Positions 10,007 through 17,968 of a stretch of 64,000 nt of DNA are shown one piece after another. The position numbers and the translations under genes were made by a program. The notes under the pieces are model-generated. The model searched no databases, was not told the origin of the DNA, and was given only the letters and a program-made list of their open reading frames with translations. The number at the start of each line of letters is the position of its first letter. Position 1 is the stretch's first letter. Source of the stretch: Flavisphingomonas formosensis (lineage in GTDB: Bacteria > Pseudomonadota > Alphaproteobacteria > Sphingomonadales > Sphingomonadaceae); NCBI RefSeq assembly GCF_009755815.1, contig NZ_WRPK01000008.1:124001-188000 (forward strand). The letters are read 5' to 3'.

Positions 10007-10114
10007 GACGCGGTGCCGTGTTCCCCTTTCGCGGTACGGCGTTAACGCACCCTCGGGTGCGTTTCCTCCCTGAACCTTGGCCACCTCGTGCAGGCTTGCA
10101 CGAGGTGGTTTTTT
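10007..10114 (+). ncRNA. Candidate small regulatory RNA with CCUCC-type anti-Shine-Dalgarno motifs
   Basis: About 108 nucleotides bounded by a sigma-70 promoter and an intrinsic terminator. Three hairpins are visible: one with stem GCCGTGTT / GGTACGGC and a loop starting CCCC; a second AACGCACC-CTCG-GGTGCGTT at 10044-10063; and the terminator. Between hairpins two and three lies unpaired TTCCTCCCTG, complementary to Shine-Dalgarno sequences. Alphaproteobacterial stress RNAs such as CcsR of Rhodobacter use exposed CCUCC motifs of this kind; the likeness here is in architecture, not in proven homology. No coding alternative is seen. Confidence 0.6.
10081..10114 (+). terminator. Rho-independent terminator
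   Basis: A perfect 12-bp stem (CCACCTCGTGCA, 10081-10092, with TGCACGAGGTGG, 10097-10108), a 4-base loop GGCT, and six T residues (10109-10114). Its T-run overlaps the stop codon of the convergent amidohydrolase gene. Confidence 0.9.
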
Positions 10115-10985
10115 ATTCGGCAGCCAAGGCCGGGGGATAGGATATCGCCTCATCGGTGAGCGCGGCGACTATTCGACCCACCAAATCGGTGATAGCGGTG
10201 GCGTTGCTGCTGGGCCTGCGCAGGTCATTCTCCAGATAGAGGCTGCGATCGATTTCCAGCTGCAATGCGTGAATGCCGCGATCCGGACGTCCGTGGCGGT
10301 CCAGCGTATGGCCTCCCGAATAGGGCGCGTTGCGCGTCACCTTGAGGCCGGCCGCTTCCGCCACCGCACATAAGCGGTCGCCGAACCTATCCGCGGCGCT
10401 GCGCCCGAATCTATCTCCCACCACCAGCTGCGCCACCTGCCCGTAGGGCGTTGGCGGCAGCGGCGGCATCGAATGGCAATCGATCAGCACGGCGCAGCCG
10501 AAGCGAGCTCTGGCCTGATCGAGGAGCGTAGCAATCCCGCGATGCCAGGGACGATGATCTTCCAGGATCCGGCGATCCACCTCGCGCTGCGACAGGCGCC
10601 GGCGCCAGATCTCGCCACCATCGGCGATCCGGCGCGGAACCAGTCCGATTCCGCCTCGCACCTTGGCCGAAGCGATCAGCGGAATAGGGGACGGCGTATC
10701 GAGCATGGCCGGATCGATCTCCCGCTCGTCGCGGTTGAGATCGATCCAGGCGCGCGCGCGAATCGCGACCATCGCGGTGGCTCCGGCAGCGACAGCATCC
10801 GTGACCAGCAAATCGGCATAGCGATCCTCCAGCGCCTCCAATTTGCTGCGCGGAAGACGCGATGCGGCGAGGAGATCCGGTGGATAGTCGCGCCCCGAAT
10901 GGGGCACCGCCAATATGACGGGAATTTGCGGACGCGCAGGGCCGTGCGTGAGGAAGCGCGGCGGTTCCTGCGGCTGATCTGTCAT
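10113..10985 (-). CDS. N-formylglutamate amidohydrolase family protein
   Basis: 290 residues. Family marks: VILAVPHSGRDYPPDL, the run RAWIDLNRDEREIDPAML, AVLIDCHSMPP and GLKVTRNAPYSGGHTL followed by IHALQLEIDRSLYL. Members hydrolyse N-formyl-L-glutamate (last step of one histidine breakdown route) or related amides; no hut genes are near, so the substrate is open. It lies head-to-tail with nothing on its strand and diverges from cpdR with 141 bases between starts. Confidence 0.88.
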   Translation of the reverse strand: MTDQPQEPPRFLTHGPARPQIPVILAVPHSGRDYPPDLLAASRLPRSKLEALEDRYADLLVTDAVAAGATAMVAIRARAWIDLNRDEREIDPAMLDTPSPIPLIASAKVRGGIGLVPRRIADGGEIWRRRLSQREVDRRILEDHRPWHRGIATLLDQARARFGCAVLIDCHSMPPLPPTPYGQVAQLVVGDRFGRSAADRFGDRLCAVAEAAGLKVTRNAPYSGGHTLDRHGRPDRGIHALQLEIDRSLYLENDLRRPSSNATAITDLVGRIVAALTDEAISYPPALAAE

Positions 10986-11126
10986 AGGCGAATGCTAGGA
11001 GCGGCGAACCGTGGTGGCAATGCGACAATATGGCTGCCTGCTGGAAAATCTTAAACCCTTGCAGCATAGAGACGTCCCACGTCCGGTGGCGGTTCGGCCC
11101 CGGCAGCTGGAAGCACGGGGAGCACG

Positions 11127-11501
11127 ATGATACGAATTTTGCTGGCAGAGGATGACGCGTCGATGCGTGAATATCTCGCCCGCGCCCTCGAACGTGTCGG
11201 CTATGCGGTTACCGCCGTCGACCGCGGCACCGCCGCCATTCCGCTGCTGGAGATGGAGAATTTCGATCTGCTGCTTACTGACATCGTGATGCCCGAAATG
11301 GACGGCATCGAGCTCGCCCAGCGCGCGGCTACGCTCGCGCCTCAGATGCGGATCATGTTCATAACCGGCTTTGCCGCCGTAGCCCTGAAAAACGGCGCAA
11401 CGCCCCCACAAGCCAAGATATTGTCGAAGCCATTCCATCTTCGCGACCTCGTTCTGGAGGTCGATCGCATGTTCCAGGTGGGAACCGCCACAGGATTGTA
11501 A
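11127..11501 (+). CDS. cpdR: Single-domain response regulator CpdR
   Basis: 124 residues, a lone receiver domain: RILLAEDDASMREYLARALE with the acidic pair, the phosphoacceptor Asp in LLLTDIVMPEMDG (about residue 52), Thr in FITGFAAVALK and the conserved Lys in ILSKPFHLRDLVLEVDRMF. The FHLRDLV end is diagnostic of CpdR, which in Caulobacter in its unphosphorylated form brings substrates to the ClpXP protease and so times the cell cycle. No output domain is present, as expected. Its 3' end adjoins the tRNA used as integration site. Confidence 0.9.
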   Translation: MIRILLAEDDASMREYLARALERVGYAVTAVDRGTAAIPLLEMENFDLLLTDIVMPEMDGIELAQRAATLAPQMRIMFITGFAAVALKNGATPPQAKILSKPFHLRDLVLEVDRMFQVGTATGL

Positions 11502-12991
11502 TCTGGCGGCTTGCACAACCCGCCAGGCCCGGCTAAAGGCCCGGCCGTGGGCGCGTAGCTCAGTGGTAGAGCACTGTGTTGACATCGCAGGGGTCGCAAG
11601 TTCAATCCTTGCCGCGCCCACCATTTTCCCCTTTTATATTCAATCTCTTGGCTCTGTGGCTCGCGCTCGGAGCACCGTGACGTCGTTTGAAAATCGGGTG
11701 AAACTCGGGTGCAACTCGGGTAAAGTGCGGCGCCCGCCTTGCGGGTTAAGTCAGCGACGACATCCTCGATGCCGTCGCGTATCGTGCTCAGATAGTCCGG
11801 ATCGAAGATGGCGTAACGACTGCTCGTTTTGCCGAGCGGTCGGTGGCCTAACGACATCTCCAGCTCGATAAGATCCACGCGGCGGTTCGCCAGGATGGTC
11901 GCCATGCTATGCCGAATCAGCTTTGGCCCCCATCCGTCTGGAATGCCGAGTTGGGCACGGGCGGTATCCCAGCCGGAACGGACACTCCCAACCCGCAACT
12001 GCGCGACAACGTCGATCTGCTTGTCATCGTCAAAAGATCGGCGCTCCCTGCAAACCAGCCACTCATCCGTCGCGCCGAGCCAGCGCTGCAGCAACTCCAC
12101 CACAGGCATGACCGGCCGCACCTTCTTGGTCTGGAGGCGACCGGCAGGGTTGAGCGCAAAGCGGCGCTCATGCTGCATCCACTGTTCCCGTTCGGGCGCG
12201 ACGCTCATGTCGAGAACGGCGTCCGGTCGCGCCAATGTGCAGATCGCACCAATGAGGTAGCGCCTGAGCGGAATGAGGCGATCGGGATGCCCGCTATATT
12301 TACCCCCGCCCCGGATCGAATAATCCAAAAGCTCGGCGATGGCGTCGACGGACAGACGATAGGTCCTTGCCGAAGTGACCTGGTCGCGGGTCTTGTGCTT
12401 GAGCGGTGGGACGTAGCGCAAGCGGCGGCTGCCGAACGCATGGTTCAATGCCGCCTTCACTTGGATGACGCTCTCCTCCGCCGTCGATGCAGCGCGTTTC
12501 CGGCTCTTGCCGTCGATCCAGTTGCCGTCCTTGTCTTTCCTGCGGGCGACGATGGGATCGGCGATCGCCCACGTCCGGAATCGTTCCAACATGCGGTCGT
12601 CGAGATGTTCCGGCAGAAAGGGATCAGTGAGGCGACCGGCCTCCGCCTCGATGTCGAGGAAGCGACTGAAGAGCTTGAGCCGGGCTTTGATCGACCCAGC
12701 GCTGGCTTGGTGGCGGCCATGCTCGATCCAATAATCGGTCATCGCCTCGGGCAGGCTGTAGATCGCCTGCTCGGGGGCAGTCGGGCGGTGAACTGCCAGA
12801 TAATGCTCGTCGAGTCGATCGCAAGCTAACCGAACATCTGGCGTGCGCGTACTCTTCCGGCGCTGGTGTCCGGTGGCGGGGTCATACCAGTAGATGTACC
12901 AGCGGTCGGAGGTTGGAAGGCCCCCTGCCGCCCGGTCGTAATCGAGCCAGAAGCCGCCTCGTTGGTAGACGCCAGCCTTGTCCGTCGACAT
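11342..12991 (-). CDS. int: Tyrosine recombinase (ICE integrase), frame running through the tRNA
   Basis: From ATG 12991 (MSTDKAGVYQRGGFWLDYD) the open frame spans 549 codons. The catalytic part holds LIRHSMATILANRRVDLIE (box II, with Lys where His is usual in HxxR), SLGHRPLG and the probable nucleophile Tyr in SSRYAIFDPDYL. After about residue 430 the frame leaves the element: WARQGLNLRPLRCQ and the next residues are the antisense of the tRNA, a common artefact at such sites, and the last ~90 residues are antisense to cpdR. The natural C-terminus probably ends in or before this part, and would differ in the excised circle. It catalyses insertion at and excision from tRNA-Val. Confidence 0.85.
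   Translation of the reverse strand: MSTDKAGVYQRGGFWLDYDRAAGGLPTSDRWYIYWYDPATGHQRRKSTRTPDVRLACDRLDEHYLAVHRPTAPEQAIYSLPEAMTDYWIEHGRHQASAGSIKARLKLFSRFLDIEAEAGRLTDPFLPEHLDDRMLERFRTWAIADPIVARRKDKDGNWIDGKSRKRAASTAEESVIQVKAALNHAFGSRRLRYVPPLKHKTRDQVTSARTYRLSVDAIAELLDYSIRGGGKYSGHPDRLIPLRRYLIGAICTLARPDAVLDMSVAPEREQWMQHERRFALNPAGRLQTKKVRPVMPVVELLQRWLGATDEWLVCRERRSFDDDKQIDVVAQLRVGSVRSGWDTARAQLGIPDGWGPKLIRHSMATILANRRVDLIELEMSLGHRPLGKTSSRYAIFDPDYLSTIRDGIEDVVADLTRKAGAALYPSCTRVSPDFQTTSRCSEREPQSQEIEYKRGKWWARQGLNLRPLRCQHSALPLSYAPTAGPLAGPGGLCKPPDYNPVAVPTWNMRSTSRTRSRRWNGFDNILACGGVAPFFRATAAKPVMNMIRI
11511..11539 (+). promoter_or_regulatory. Probable promoter of tRNA-Val
   Basis: TTGCAC (11511-11516) and TAAAGG (11534-11539) are spaced by 17 bases, placing transcription start a few bases before the tRNA at 11549. 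The spacer overlaps a short hairpin (CTGGCGG at 11503 with CCGCCAG at 11520) that may end cpdR transcripts. Confidence 0.5.
11549..11623 (+). tRNA. tRNA-Val (anticodon GAC), integration site of the ICE
   Basis: A full cloverleaf: acceptor GGGCGCG pairing with CGCGCCC, D arm GCTC/GAGC, anticodon stem CTGTG/CGCAG with loop TTGACAT (anticodon GAC, valine), T arm GCAAG TTCAATC CTTGC, and an encoded CCA at 11621-11623. It is intact. The integrase gene adjoins its 3' side on the opposite strand, so this is the attL end of the element. Confidence 0.95.
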
Positions 12992-13170
12992 CGTGCACGC
13001 TCCTCAAGGATGGAGGCCTTCGCTTCTGCGAGCTTCGCAATCAGCCCGATTTCGGCGAGAACGTCCAGTTGATCCGTCGTAAGCTTAATTCCCCTCCTCC
13101 GCTCCATGGCGCGGGAGATTCTGCGATCCAGATCGATCACCGCGTCTCCAAAGGGACGTCCTGCGGTCAT
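12826..13170 (-). CDS. Small protein preceding the integrase, function unknown
   Basis: The first ~75 of 114 codons look protein-like: MTAGRPFGDAVIDLDRRISR, then KLTTDQLDVLAEIGLIAKL and a helical AEAKASILEERARCRR. The last third overlaps the start of the integrase in another frame and has low-complexity composition, so the true end is uncertain. Length, charge and position directly before int would fit a recombination accessory or regulator, but no DNA-binding motif is clear. Confidence 0.45.
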   Translation of the reverse strand: MTAGRPFGDAVIDLDRRISRAMERRRGIKLTTDQLDVLAEIGLIAKLAEAKASILEERARCRRTRLASTNEAASGSITTGRQGAFQPPTAGTSTGMTPPPDTSAGRVRARQMFG

Positions 13171-13255
13171 AGGCGAACACGCTTCGACGCTTCACCAACG
13201 GCGCGCTGATGCCTCAGGCGCCGTAGCGTGAGTACCCTCCGGCTCAAAATTTCCA

Positions 13256-13474
13256 TCATTCCAAGGTCTTTCGCTTTTGCATGAAGGCACGGTCGCTTGC
13301 CAAGAAGCTCGCCAGCATCTGAGGGATCAGTTCCGTTATCGGTTCCTCCTCCCCGTAGGTGTCCCGGTAAACCGCAGCATAGGCGCCCAGCGCGCGGTGG
13401 AGCTCGGGTGGAAGGCTGATGGTAATCTTGACCGGTGTCCGTTCAGGCAGTCTGGAAAGCTTCAGTTCCGGCAT
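13256..13474 (-). CDS. DUF2274 protein of the trb operon
   Basis: 72 residues, MPELKLSRLPERTPVKITIS followed by LPPELHRALGAYAAVYRDTY. The start has the feel of a ribbon-helix-helix protein (short beta strand with alternating residues, then helix). DUF2274 proteins are found as the last gene after trbI in many alphaproteobacterial conjugation operons; here 10 bases separate it from trbI. Role unknown, perhaps a transfer-operon regulator. Confidence 0.8.
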   Translation of the reverse strand: MPELKLSRLPERTPVKITISLPPELHRALGAYAAVYRDTYGEEEPITELIPQMLASFLASDRAFMQKRKTLE

Positions 13475-13484
13475 ACCCTGTCTC

Positions 13485-14723
13485 CTATCGGCGCCACGGC
13501 GCGAGGATCAGATCCTTGTGCACGACCAGCCGCACGGGCGTGCCCGGCCGGATGCGGATGGTCGGCTGGATGTCGAGCGAGCGCGAGGTGAGCTGGTCGC
13601 CGGCACGGCTGATGCTCTGCTGGGTCGACTGGCGGATCGCCTCGACCAGATCCCCCTGCCCCGAGAACTGCAGCTCCGCGCCGACCCCGAGCAGGGTCGA
13701 GAGCACCACGCCTTTCAAGAGCTGCCAGCTGTGGAAGTCGACCTTGTCCTCGAGCCCGGCATAGCCTGCGGCGTCGGTCGCCGGCACATTGTCGAGCCGG
13801 AGCGAGCTTCCGTCCGGCAGGATGATCCGCTGCCATACCACCAGTGCGCGCCGCTGACCGAACGCGACCACGCTGTCATAGCTGCCGACCAGCCGCGCGC
13901 CCTGGGGTATGAGCAGGATGCGCCCGGTCGCGCTGTCGTAGACATTCTCGGTCACCTGCGCGGTCACGAGGCCGGGGAGATCGGAATCGAGCCCGGTGAT
14001 CAGGCTGGCGGCGATGACGCTGCCCGCCGACAGCATATAGGGCGATGTCGCCGGCTGCAGCGCATGCGGATTGACGTCGCCCTGTGTATCGAGCGCGCGG
14101 ACGAAGTCGGTCTTGTGCTGCTGGCTGCCGAGATCATGATCCCGATCGAGCGCGATCCGGCCAGTGTCGGTGGCGGAAGCCGCCGGGTCGCTCACCCCTT
14201 CGGTAACGGCTGTAACCGGCTGCGCCGGTGTCCCCTCGCCCAATGCCGTGCCCCGCGATCCCGATTGGACGAGCAGTCCCGATTCGCGCGCCGCCTTCAA
14301 TTCGGCGAGCTGGCGCTGGCGCTCGGCTTCGGCCGCCTGGACGGCGCGTTCGGCACTGCCGTCCGGTGTCTCCACCGCAAGCTGCTGCTGCCGCTCGAGG
14401 ATCGGCTTGCCGAGATCGCCGGGCAGCGGCGGCCCGAGCTTCGGCGTGTCGCCATAGCTTCCGGGCAGGCCGGCCAGGACCTCGCTCGCCTGATGCGCGT
14501 CCGGCTGCGCTTGTTCGTCCTGCGCCCTGACAACATGGAAGAGATGCGGCCGCAGCGCCAGCCAGGCGACCAGCATCAGCGCGATCGCGCCGATCGCGGC
14601 GATGGCGATGATCAGCCGGCGCCGGAACCGGATGGCCCGCGGGGGCCGCCCGCGCAAGGCGAACGCCTCGGGGTCGCGCTTCGGCGGCGGCGCCGGCTCG
14701 GGCGGGGCGACAGCCTCGCTCAT
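13485..14723 (-). CDS. trbI: Conjugal transfer protein TrbI (VirB10-like)
   Basis: 412 residues. A short cytosolic part rich in Pro, one membrane segment (LIIAIAAIGAIALMLVAWLAL, about 36-56), a proline/glutamine-rich periplasmic linker, and the C-terminal VirB10 barrel domain: ILLIPQGARLVGSYDSVVAFG, RIILPDGSSLRLDNVPATDA, and a last GTPVRLVVHKDLIL. VirB10 proteins span both membranes and gate the outer-membrane pore of the type IV secretion channel. It overlaps the end of trbG by 4 bases (ATGA). Confidence 0.93.
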   Translation of the reverse strand: MSEAVAPPEPAPPPKRDPEAFALRGRPPRAIRFRRRLIIAIAAIGAIALMLVAWLALRPHLFHVVRAQDEQAQPDAHQASEVLAGLPGSYGDTPKLGPPLPGDLGKPILERQQQLAVETPDGSAERAVQAAEAERQRQLAELKAARESGLLVQSGSRGTALGEGTPAQPVTAVTEGVSDPAASATDTGRIALDRDHDLGSQQHKTDFVRALDTQGDVNPHALQPATSPYMLSAGSVIAASLITGLDSDLPGLVTAQVTENVYDSATGRILLIPQGARLVGSYDSVVAFGQRRALVVWQRIILPDGSSLRLDNVPATDAAGYAGLEDKVDFHSWQLLKGVVLSTLLGVGAELQFSGQGDLVEAIRQSTQQSISRAGDQLTSRSLDIQPTIRIRPGTPVRLVVHKDLILAPWRR

Positions 14724-15712
14724 GATACCCTCCGCCGCGACGATGGATCGGGCTGCCGCGTGATCCGCACCACATCCTGATGCTTGAGGCCGAACCGCAG
14801 CTCGGCGGTATCGAACAGCCGGTCGACCACGTAGAAGCGGCCGCGCACGCGATAATTGACGAGCTCGGCCGCTCCCTTGTCACCGACGACGAACAGGGGC
14901 GGCGCGACCCCGGTCGCGATGTCGGCCGAAAACTCGATGAACGTCTGGCGGCCGTCGTCGAACGCGCGCAGCGGCCGCCAGTCGGGCTGGTCGCCGGTGA
15001 TCACATAATCGAACCGGAGCCGGCCGATGTCGAGCCCGCTCGCGACCGGCGCGACCGCCTCGGCCTGCTCGGCCGCCTTGCGCACCGCGAGCAGCGCATC
15101 CTGCGGATAGGTCCAGGACAAGGCCGCCATCGCGGTCTTCACGGTGCTGGTCAGCGCGAGATGATAGACCCGCCGGTCGGTGGTGACGACGAGATTGGTG
15201 GCGAGACCCGCTGCGAACGGCTTCACCAGGATATGGGTGCGCTTGCTGTCGCCCGCGCCGCTGCTCGTATCGCCGATCACCCAGCGCACCGTGTCGCCCG
15301 AGGCGACCGCGCCGAGCGTCTCGCCCGGCTGCAAGGCGATATCGGTCACCGATCCCGGCGCGGTATAGACATGGTAGATGGTCCCCTCGGCGAAAGGATA
15401 GATCTGGACCGCATTGACGAAGTCCTGCCGGTCGGGCTCGGCGGTGGCCGCCCTGGTGGCGGCGGCAACGCTGCCCAGCACGGGCGACGCCCGGCGGCGG
15501 TGGCCGGCGGGAGCATGGCGCCGCCGAGCCGGTTCGATAGGCGCGGCGACCGGCCGCGACGGCGCAGGCGAAGGGAGCGGCGCCGAGCTGGCACTTGCCG
15601 TTGATGCGGATTTCGCATGGGAGGCGGGCACGGGCATAGCGGACGACGGTGCGACCGCGGTCAGCAACAGACCGGCGATCCCGGCCCGGGCGAACGAAAA
15701 GTGCGATGTCAT
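14720..15712 (-). CDS. trbG: Conjugal transfer protein TrbG (VirB9-like)
   Basis: About 330 residues. ATG 15712 is chosen because GGAGG lies 7 bases before it and a signal peptide follows (SFARAGIAGLLLTAVAPSSA). A Pro/Ala/Arg-rich linker leads to the VirB9 domain: VQIYPFAEGTIYHVYTAPG, ILVKPFAAGLATNLVVTTDR, LALTSTVKTAMAALSWTYP and FEFSA-like FIEFSADIATGVAPPLFVVG. VirB9 builds the outer-membrane layer of the type IV secretion core with VirB10 and VirB7. Confidence 0.92.
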   Translation of the reverse strand: MTSHFSFARAGIAGLLLTAVAPSSAMPVPASHAKSASTASASSAPLPSPAPSRPVAAPIEPARRRHAPAGHRRRASPVLGSVAAATRAATAEPDRQDFVNAVQIYPFAEGTIYHVYTAPGSVTDIALQPGETLGAVASGDTVRWVIGDTSSGAGDSKRTHILVKPFAAGLATNLVVTTDRRVYHLALTSTVKTAMAALSWTYPQDALLAVRKAAEQAEAVAPVASGLDIGRLRFDYVITGDQPDWRPLRAFDDGRQTFIEFSADIATGVAPPLFVVGDKGAAELVNYRVRGRFYVVDRLFDTAELRFGLKHQDVVRITRQPDPSSRRRVS

Positions 15713-15729
15713 GGCATTACCTCCGGAGA

Positions 15730-16545
15730 TCAAGGACGCGCTGTCGGCGCGGCACCGGTGTCGGGGAGCAGTGCGGGCGACTCGCCCGCAGGAGCGCCCG
15801 GGAGCAAGGACGAGCCGGCCGACTTCGATGTCAGCGACGCGCTTTTCGCGGTGTCCACCGCCGGCTCGAGCTCGCGGCTCCAGTCGATCGCATCGACATA
15901 GAGACCGAGCGGATTGCTACGCAGCGTCTCGGCGGAGGCCGGCAGCCGGTCGACCACCGTCAGCATCGCGGTCCAGCGCGTCGTGCCGGCGAAGGCGCCG
16001 CGATCATAGACCGTCTCGATCCATTTGACCTGGAAGGAGCGGTCGGAGGCACGCACGACGCTGGTCACCTCGACCGAGACGGTGCGCTCGCCGATCCGGC
16101 CGAACGGATCGGCGGAGCGCGCATAGTCGCTGAGGAACTGGCCACCGCGGCGGGTGGCAAAGCCATAGGCCTCGAGCCAGTTCGCGCGGGTCAGCACCGG
16201 ATCGAGCGAGACCGCACGGACATCCCTGACAAACCGCGCCAGGAACCAGGCGATCTGCGGGTCGGTCGGCCTATAGCCACTGTCGGCGGGCGCGATCGCG
16301 CGCGCTTCGCCGAGCCGGTCGACGGCGACCACATAAGGCACCACCCGGCTCTGCAGCGATTGCCAGAGCAGTCCGCCGGACAAGGCGGTCGCGAGGCCCA
16401 GGCAGCCGAACGCCATCAGCCGCCAGTTGCGCGCCTGGACGCGGGCCGATCCGATCCGGTCATCCCAGAGCTGCCCTGCCCGCTGGAACGGCGTCTCGGG
16501 CTCTGGCGTGCGGCCGTAGCGCTGGATGCTGCGCCGGAAGAGCAT
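15730..16545 (-). CDS. trbF: Conjugal transfer protein TrbF (VirB8-like)
   Basis: 271 residues from ATG 16545 (MLFRRSIQRYGRTPEPETPF); an upstream in-frame extension is antisense noise. One membrane segment (LMAFGCLGLATALSGGLLW), then the periplasmic VirB8 fold with VVPYVVAVDRLGEARA, WFLARFVRDVRAVSLDP, VTSVVRASDRSFQVKWIE and a long disordered C-tail. VirB8-like proteins sit at the inner membrane as assembly factors of the channel. Confidence 0.92.
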   Translation of the reverse strand: MLFRRSIQRYGRTPEPETPFQRAGQLWDDRIGSARVQARNWRLMAFGCLGLATALSGGLLWQSLQSRVVPYVVAVDRLGEARAIAPADSGYRPTDPQIAWFLARFVRDVRAVSLDPVLTRANWLEAYGFATRRGGQFLSDYARSADPFGRIGERTVSVEVTSVVRASDRSFQVKWIETVYDRGAFAGTTRWTAMLTVVDRLPASAETLRSNPLGLYVDAIDWSRELEPAVDTAKSASLTSKSAGSSLLPGAPAGESPALLPDTGAAPTARP

Positions 16546-16547
16546 GA

Positions 16548-17858
16548 TCAATCCTCCTTTTCCTGGATGTCGGGATGTGCGCCGGCACCGCCGCCATGGC
16601 CTTCGCGCAATGTCTGGACGGCGATCTGGCGGTGATGACGGGCGGACTGCTCGGCGCGCAGCGCCTGCGCCCAAGCCGGTGCGTCATCCGCAGCGGACGG
16701 TCCGCCGGCTGCGCCGGATGCGGCGCCTGGGTTCGGTTGCGCCACACCCATCGCCGCGGCACGGCCGCGTTCGACGGCCTCGCCAAAGCCAAACGCCTGC
16801 GATGCACGCGCGGACGCCGCTGCGCCGGCGGCACGCGCCATGCCGCTCAGGCCAGCGCCGATACTCGCGCTGCCGGCAGTTTCCTGGCCGAGCGCATAGG
16901 CGGTGGAAGCGGCCGATCCCATTGCGGTGCCGGCGCGGATCGCGCCGAGCGCGCCGCCGACACCCGCACGGGCGAGACCACCCGCTGCGCCGCCGGCGAG
17001 CATAGTGATCCCGGCGGCGCCGATCGCGGTGCCGGCGACCGAGCCGGCGCCGAGCTGCGGCGCGCCGGCGACCAGGCCCGAGGCGATGCCGGGACCGAAG
17101 ATGCCGAGCCCGAACAAAGCGAGGCTGGCGAGCACCAGGCTCATCGCCTGGCCAATATCCGGCTCATGCCCCTGCAGGGCGGTGGTGAACTGCGAGAAAT
17201 AGTTGGAGCCGATGCCGACGATGACCGCGAGCACCATCACCTTGATGCCGGAGGAGACGACATTGCCGAGCACCCGCTCGGCGAGGAAGCTGGTCCGGTT
17301 CCACAGCGCGAACGGCACCAGGATGAAGCCGGCGAGGCTGGTCAGCTTGAACTCGAGGATGGTGACGAACAGCTGCACGGCCAGGATGAAGAAGGCGATG
17401 ATCACGATCGCCCAGGCGAACAGCAGCACCGCGATGGTCAGGAAATTGTCGAAGAAGGTCGTGAAGCTGGTGAGTTTGGACGCCTGGTCGAGTAGCGGCC
17501 AGGCGGCCGTGAAACCCGTCCCCGCGAGCCGGCCGGGCTTGAGCAGGTCGTCCGCGCCGAGCGTGCCGCCGCCGGCAGTGAGCCCGGCCTGCGCGAACGA
17601 GCGGAAGATGATGTCGGCGAGCGTCGCAAAGCTGTTCAGGATGAAGGCGAAGGCGCCGATGAACAGTATCTTGCGGAGGAGCCGGCCGATAACATTGTCC
17701 TCGCCGCCCAGCGCCCAGAACAGGCCAGCGAGGGTGACGTCGATGCCGATCAGGGTACGGGTCAGGAAGCCGACATCGGGCCCGAGCAGCCCGAACCCGC
17801 TGTCGATGTAGCGGATGAAGGCGGCCATGAACTGATCGATGACGTTGAGGTCGCTCAA
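16548..17858 (-). CDS. trbL: Conjugal transfer protein TrbL (VirB6-like)
   Basis: 436 residues if read from TTG 17858 (LSDLNVIDQFMAAFIRYIDS), which follows a GAAGGAAAG ribosome site; an ATG at 17906 would add 16 residues. At least five strong membrane segments follow (for example FWALGGEDNVIG flank, FAWAIVIIAFFILAVQLFV, GLGIFGPGIASGLVAG), then a Gly/Ala-rich and polar tail ending in HPDIQEKED. Polytopic VirB6/TrbL proteins form part of the inner-membrane pore. It is 2 bases from trbF. Confidence 0.9.
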   Translation of the reverse strand: MSDLNVIDQFMAAFIRYIDSGFGLLGPDVGFLTRTLIGIDVTLAGLFWALGGEDNVIGRLLRKILFIGAFAFILNSFATLADIIFRSFAQAGLTAGGGTLGADDLLKPGRLAGTGFTAAWPLLDQASKLTSFTTFFDNFLTIAVLLFAWAIVIIAFFILAVQLFVTILEFKLTSLAGFILVPFALWNRTSFLAERVLGNVVSSGIKVMVLAVIVGIGSNYFSQFTTALQGHEPDIGQAMSLVLASLALFGLGIFGPGIASGLVAGAPQLGAGSVAGTAIGAAGITMLAGGAAGGLARAGVGGALGAIRAGTAMGSAASTAYALGQETAGSASIGAGLSGMARAAGAAASARASQAFGFGEAVERGRAAAMGVAQPNPGAASGAAGGPSAADDAPAWAQALRAEQSARHHRQIAVQTLREGHGGGAGAHPDIQEKED

Positions 17859-17968
17859 AGCACTTTCCTTCGCGAGAAAAAGGCCGCGGCGCGTGCCGGG
17901 GAGCATGGAGCACGCGCCGCGGCGGCGACGGCGGCGAGGCGGCGCCGCCATCGCTCGACCGGCACAGC

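Noticed and set aside
13419-14780. 453-codon plus-strand frame opposite trbI
   Set aside because: Mirror of a well-supported gene; composition and lack of motifs mark it as a shadow.
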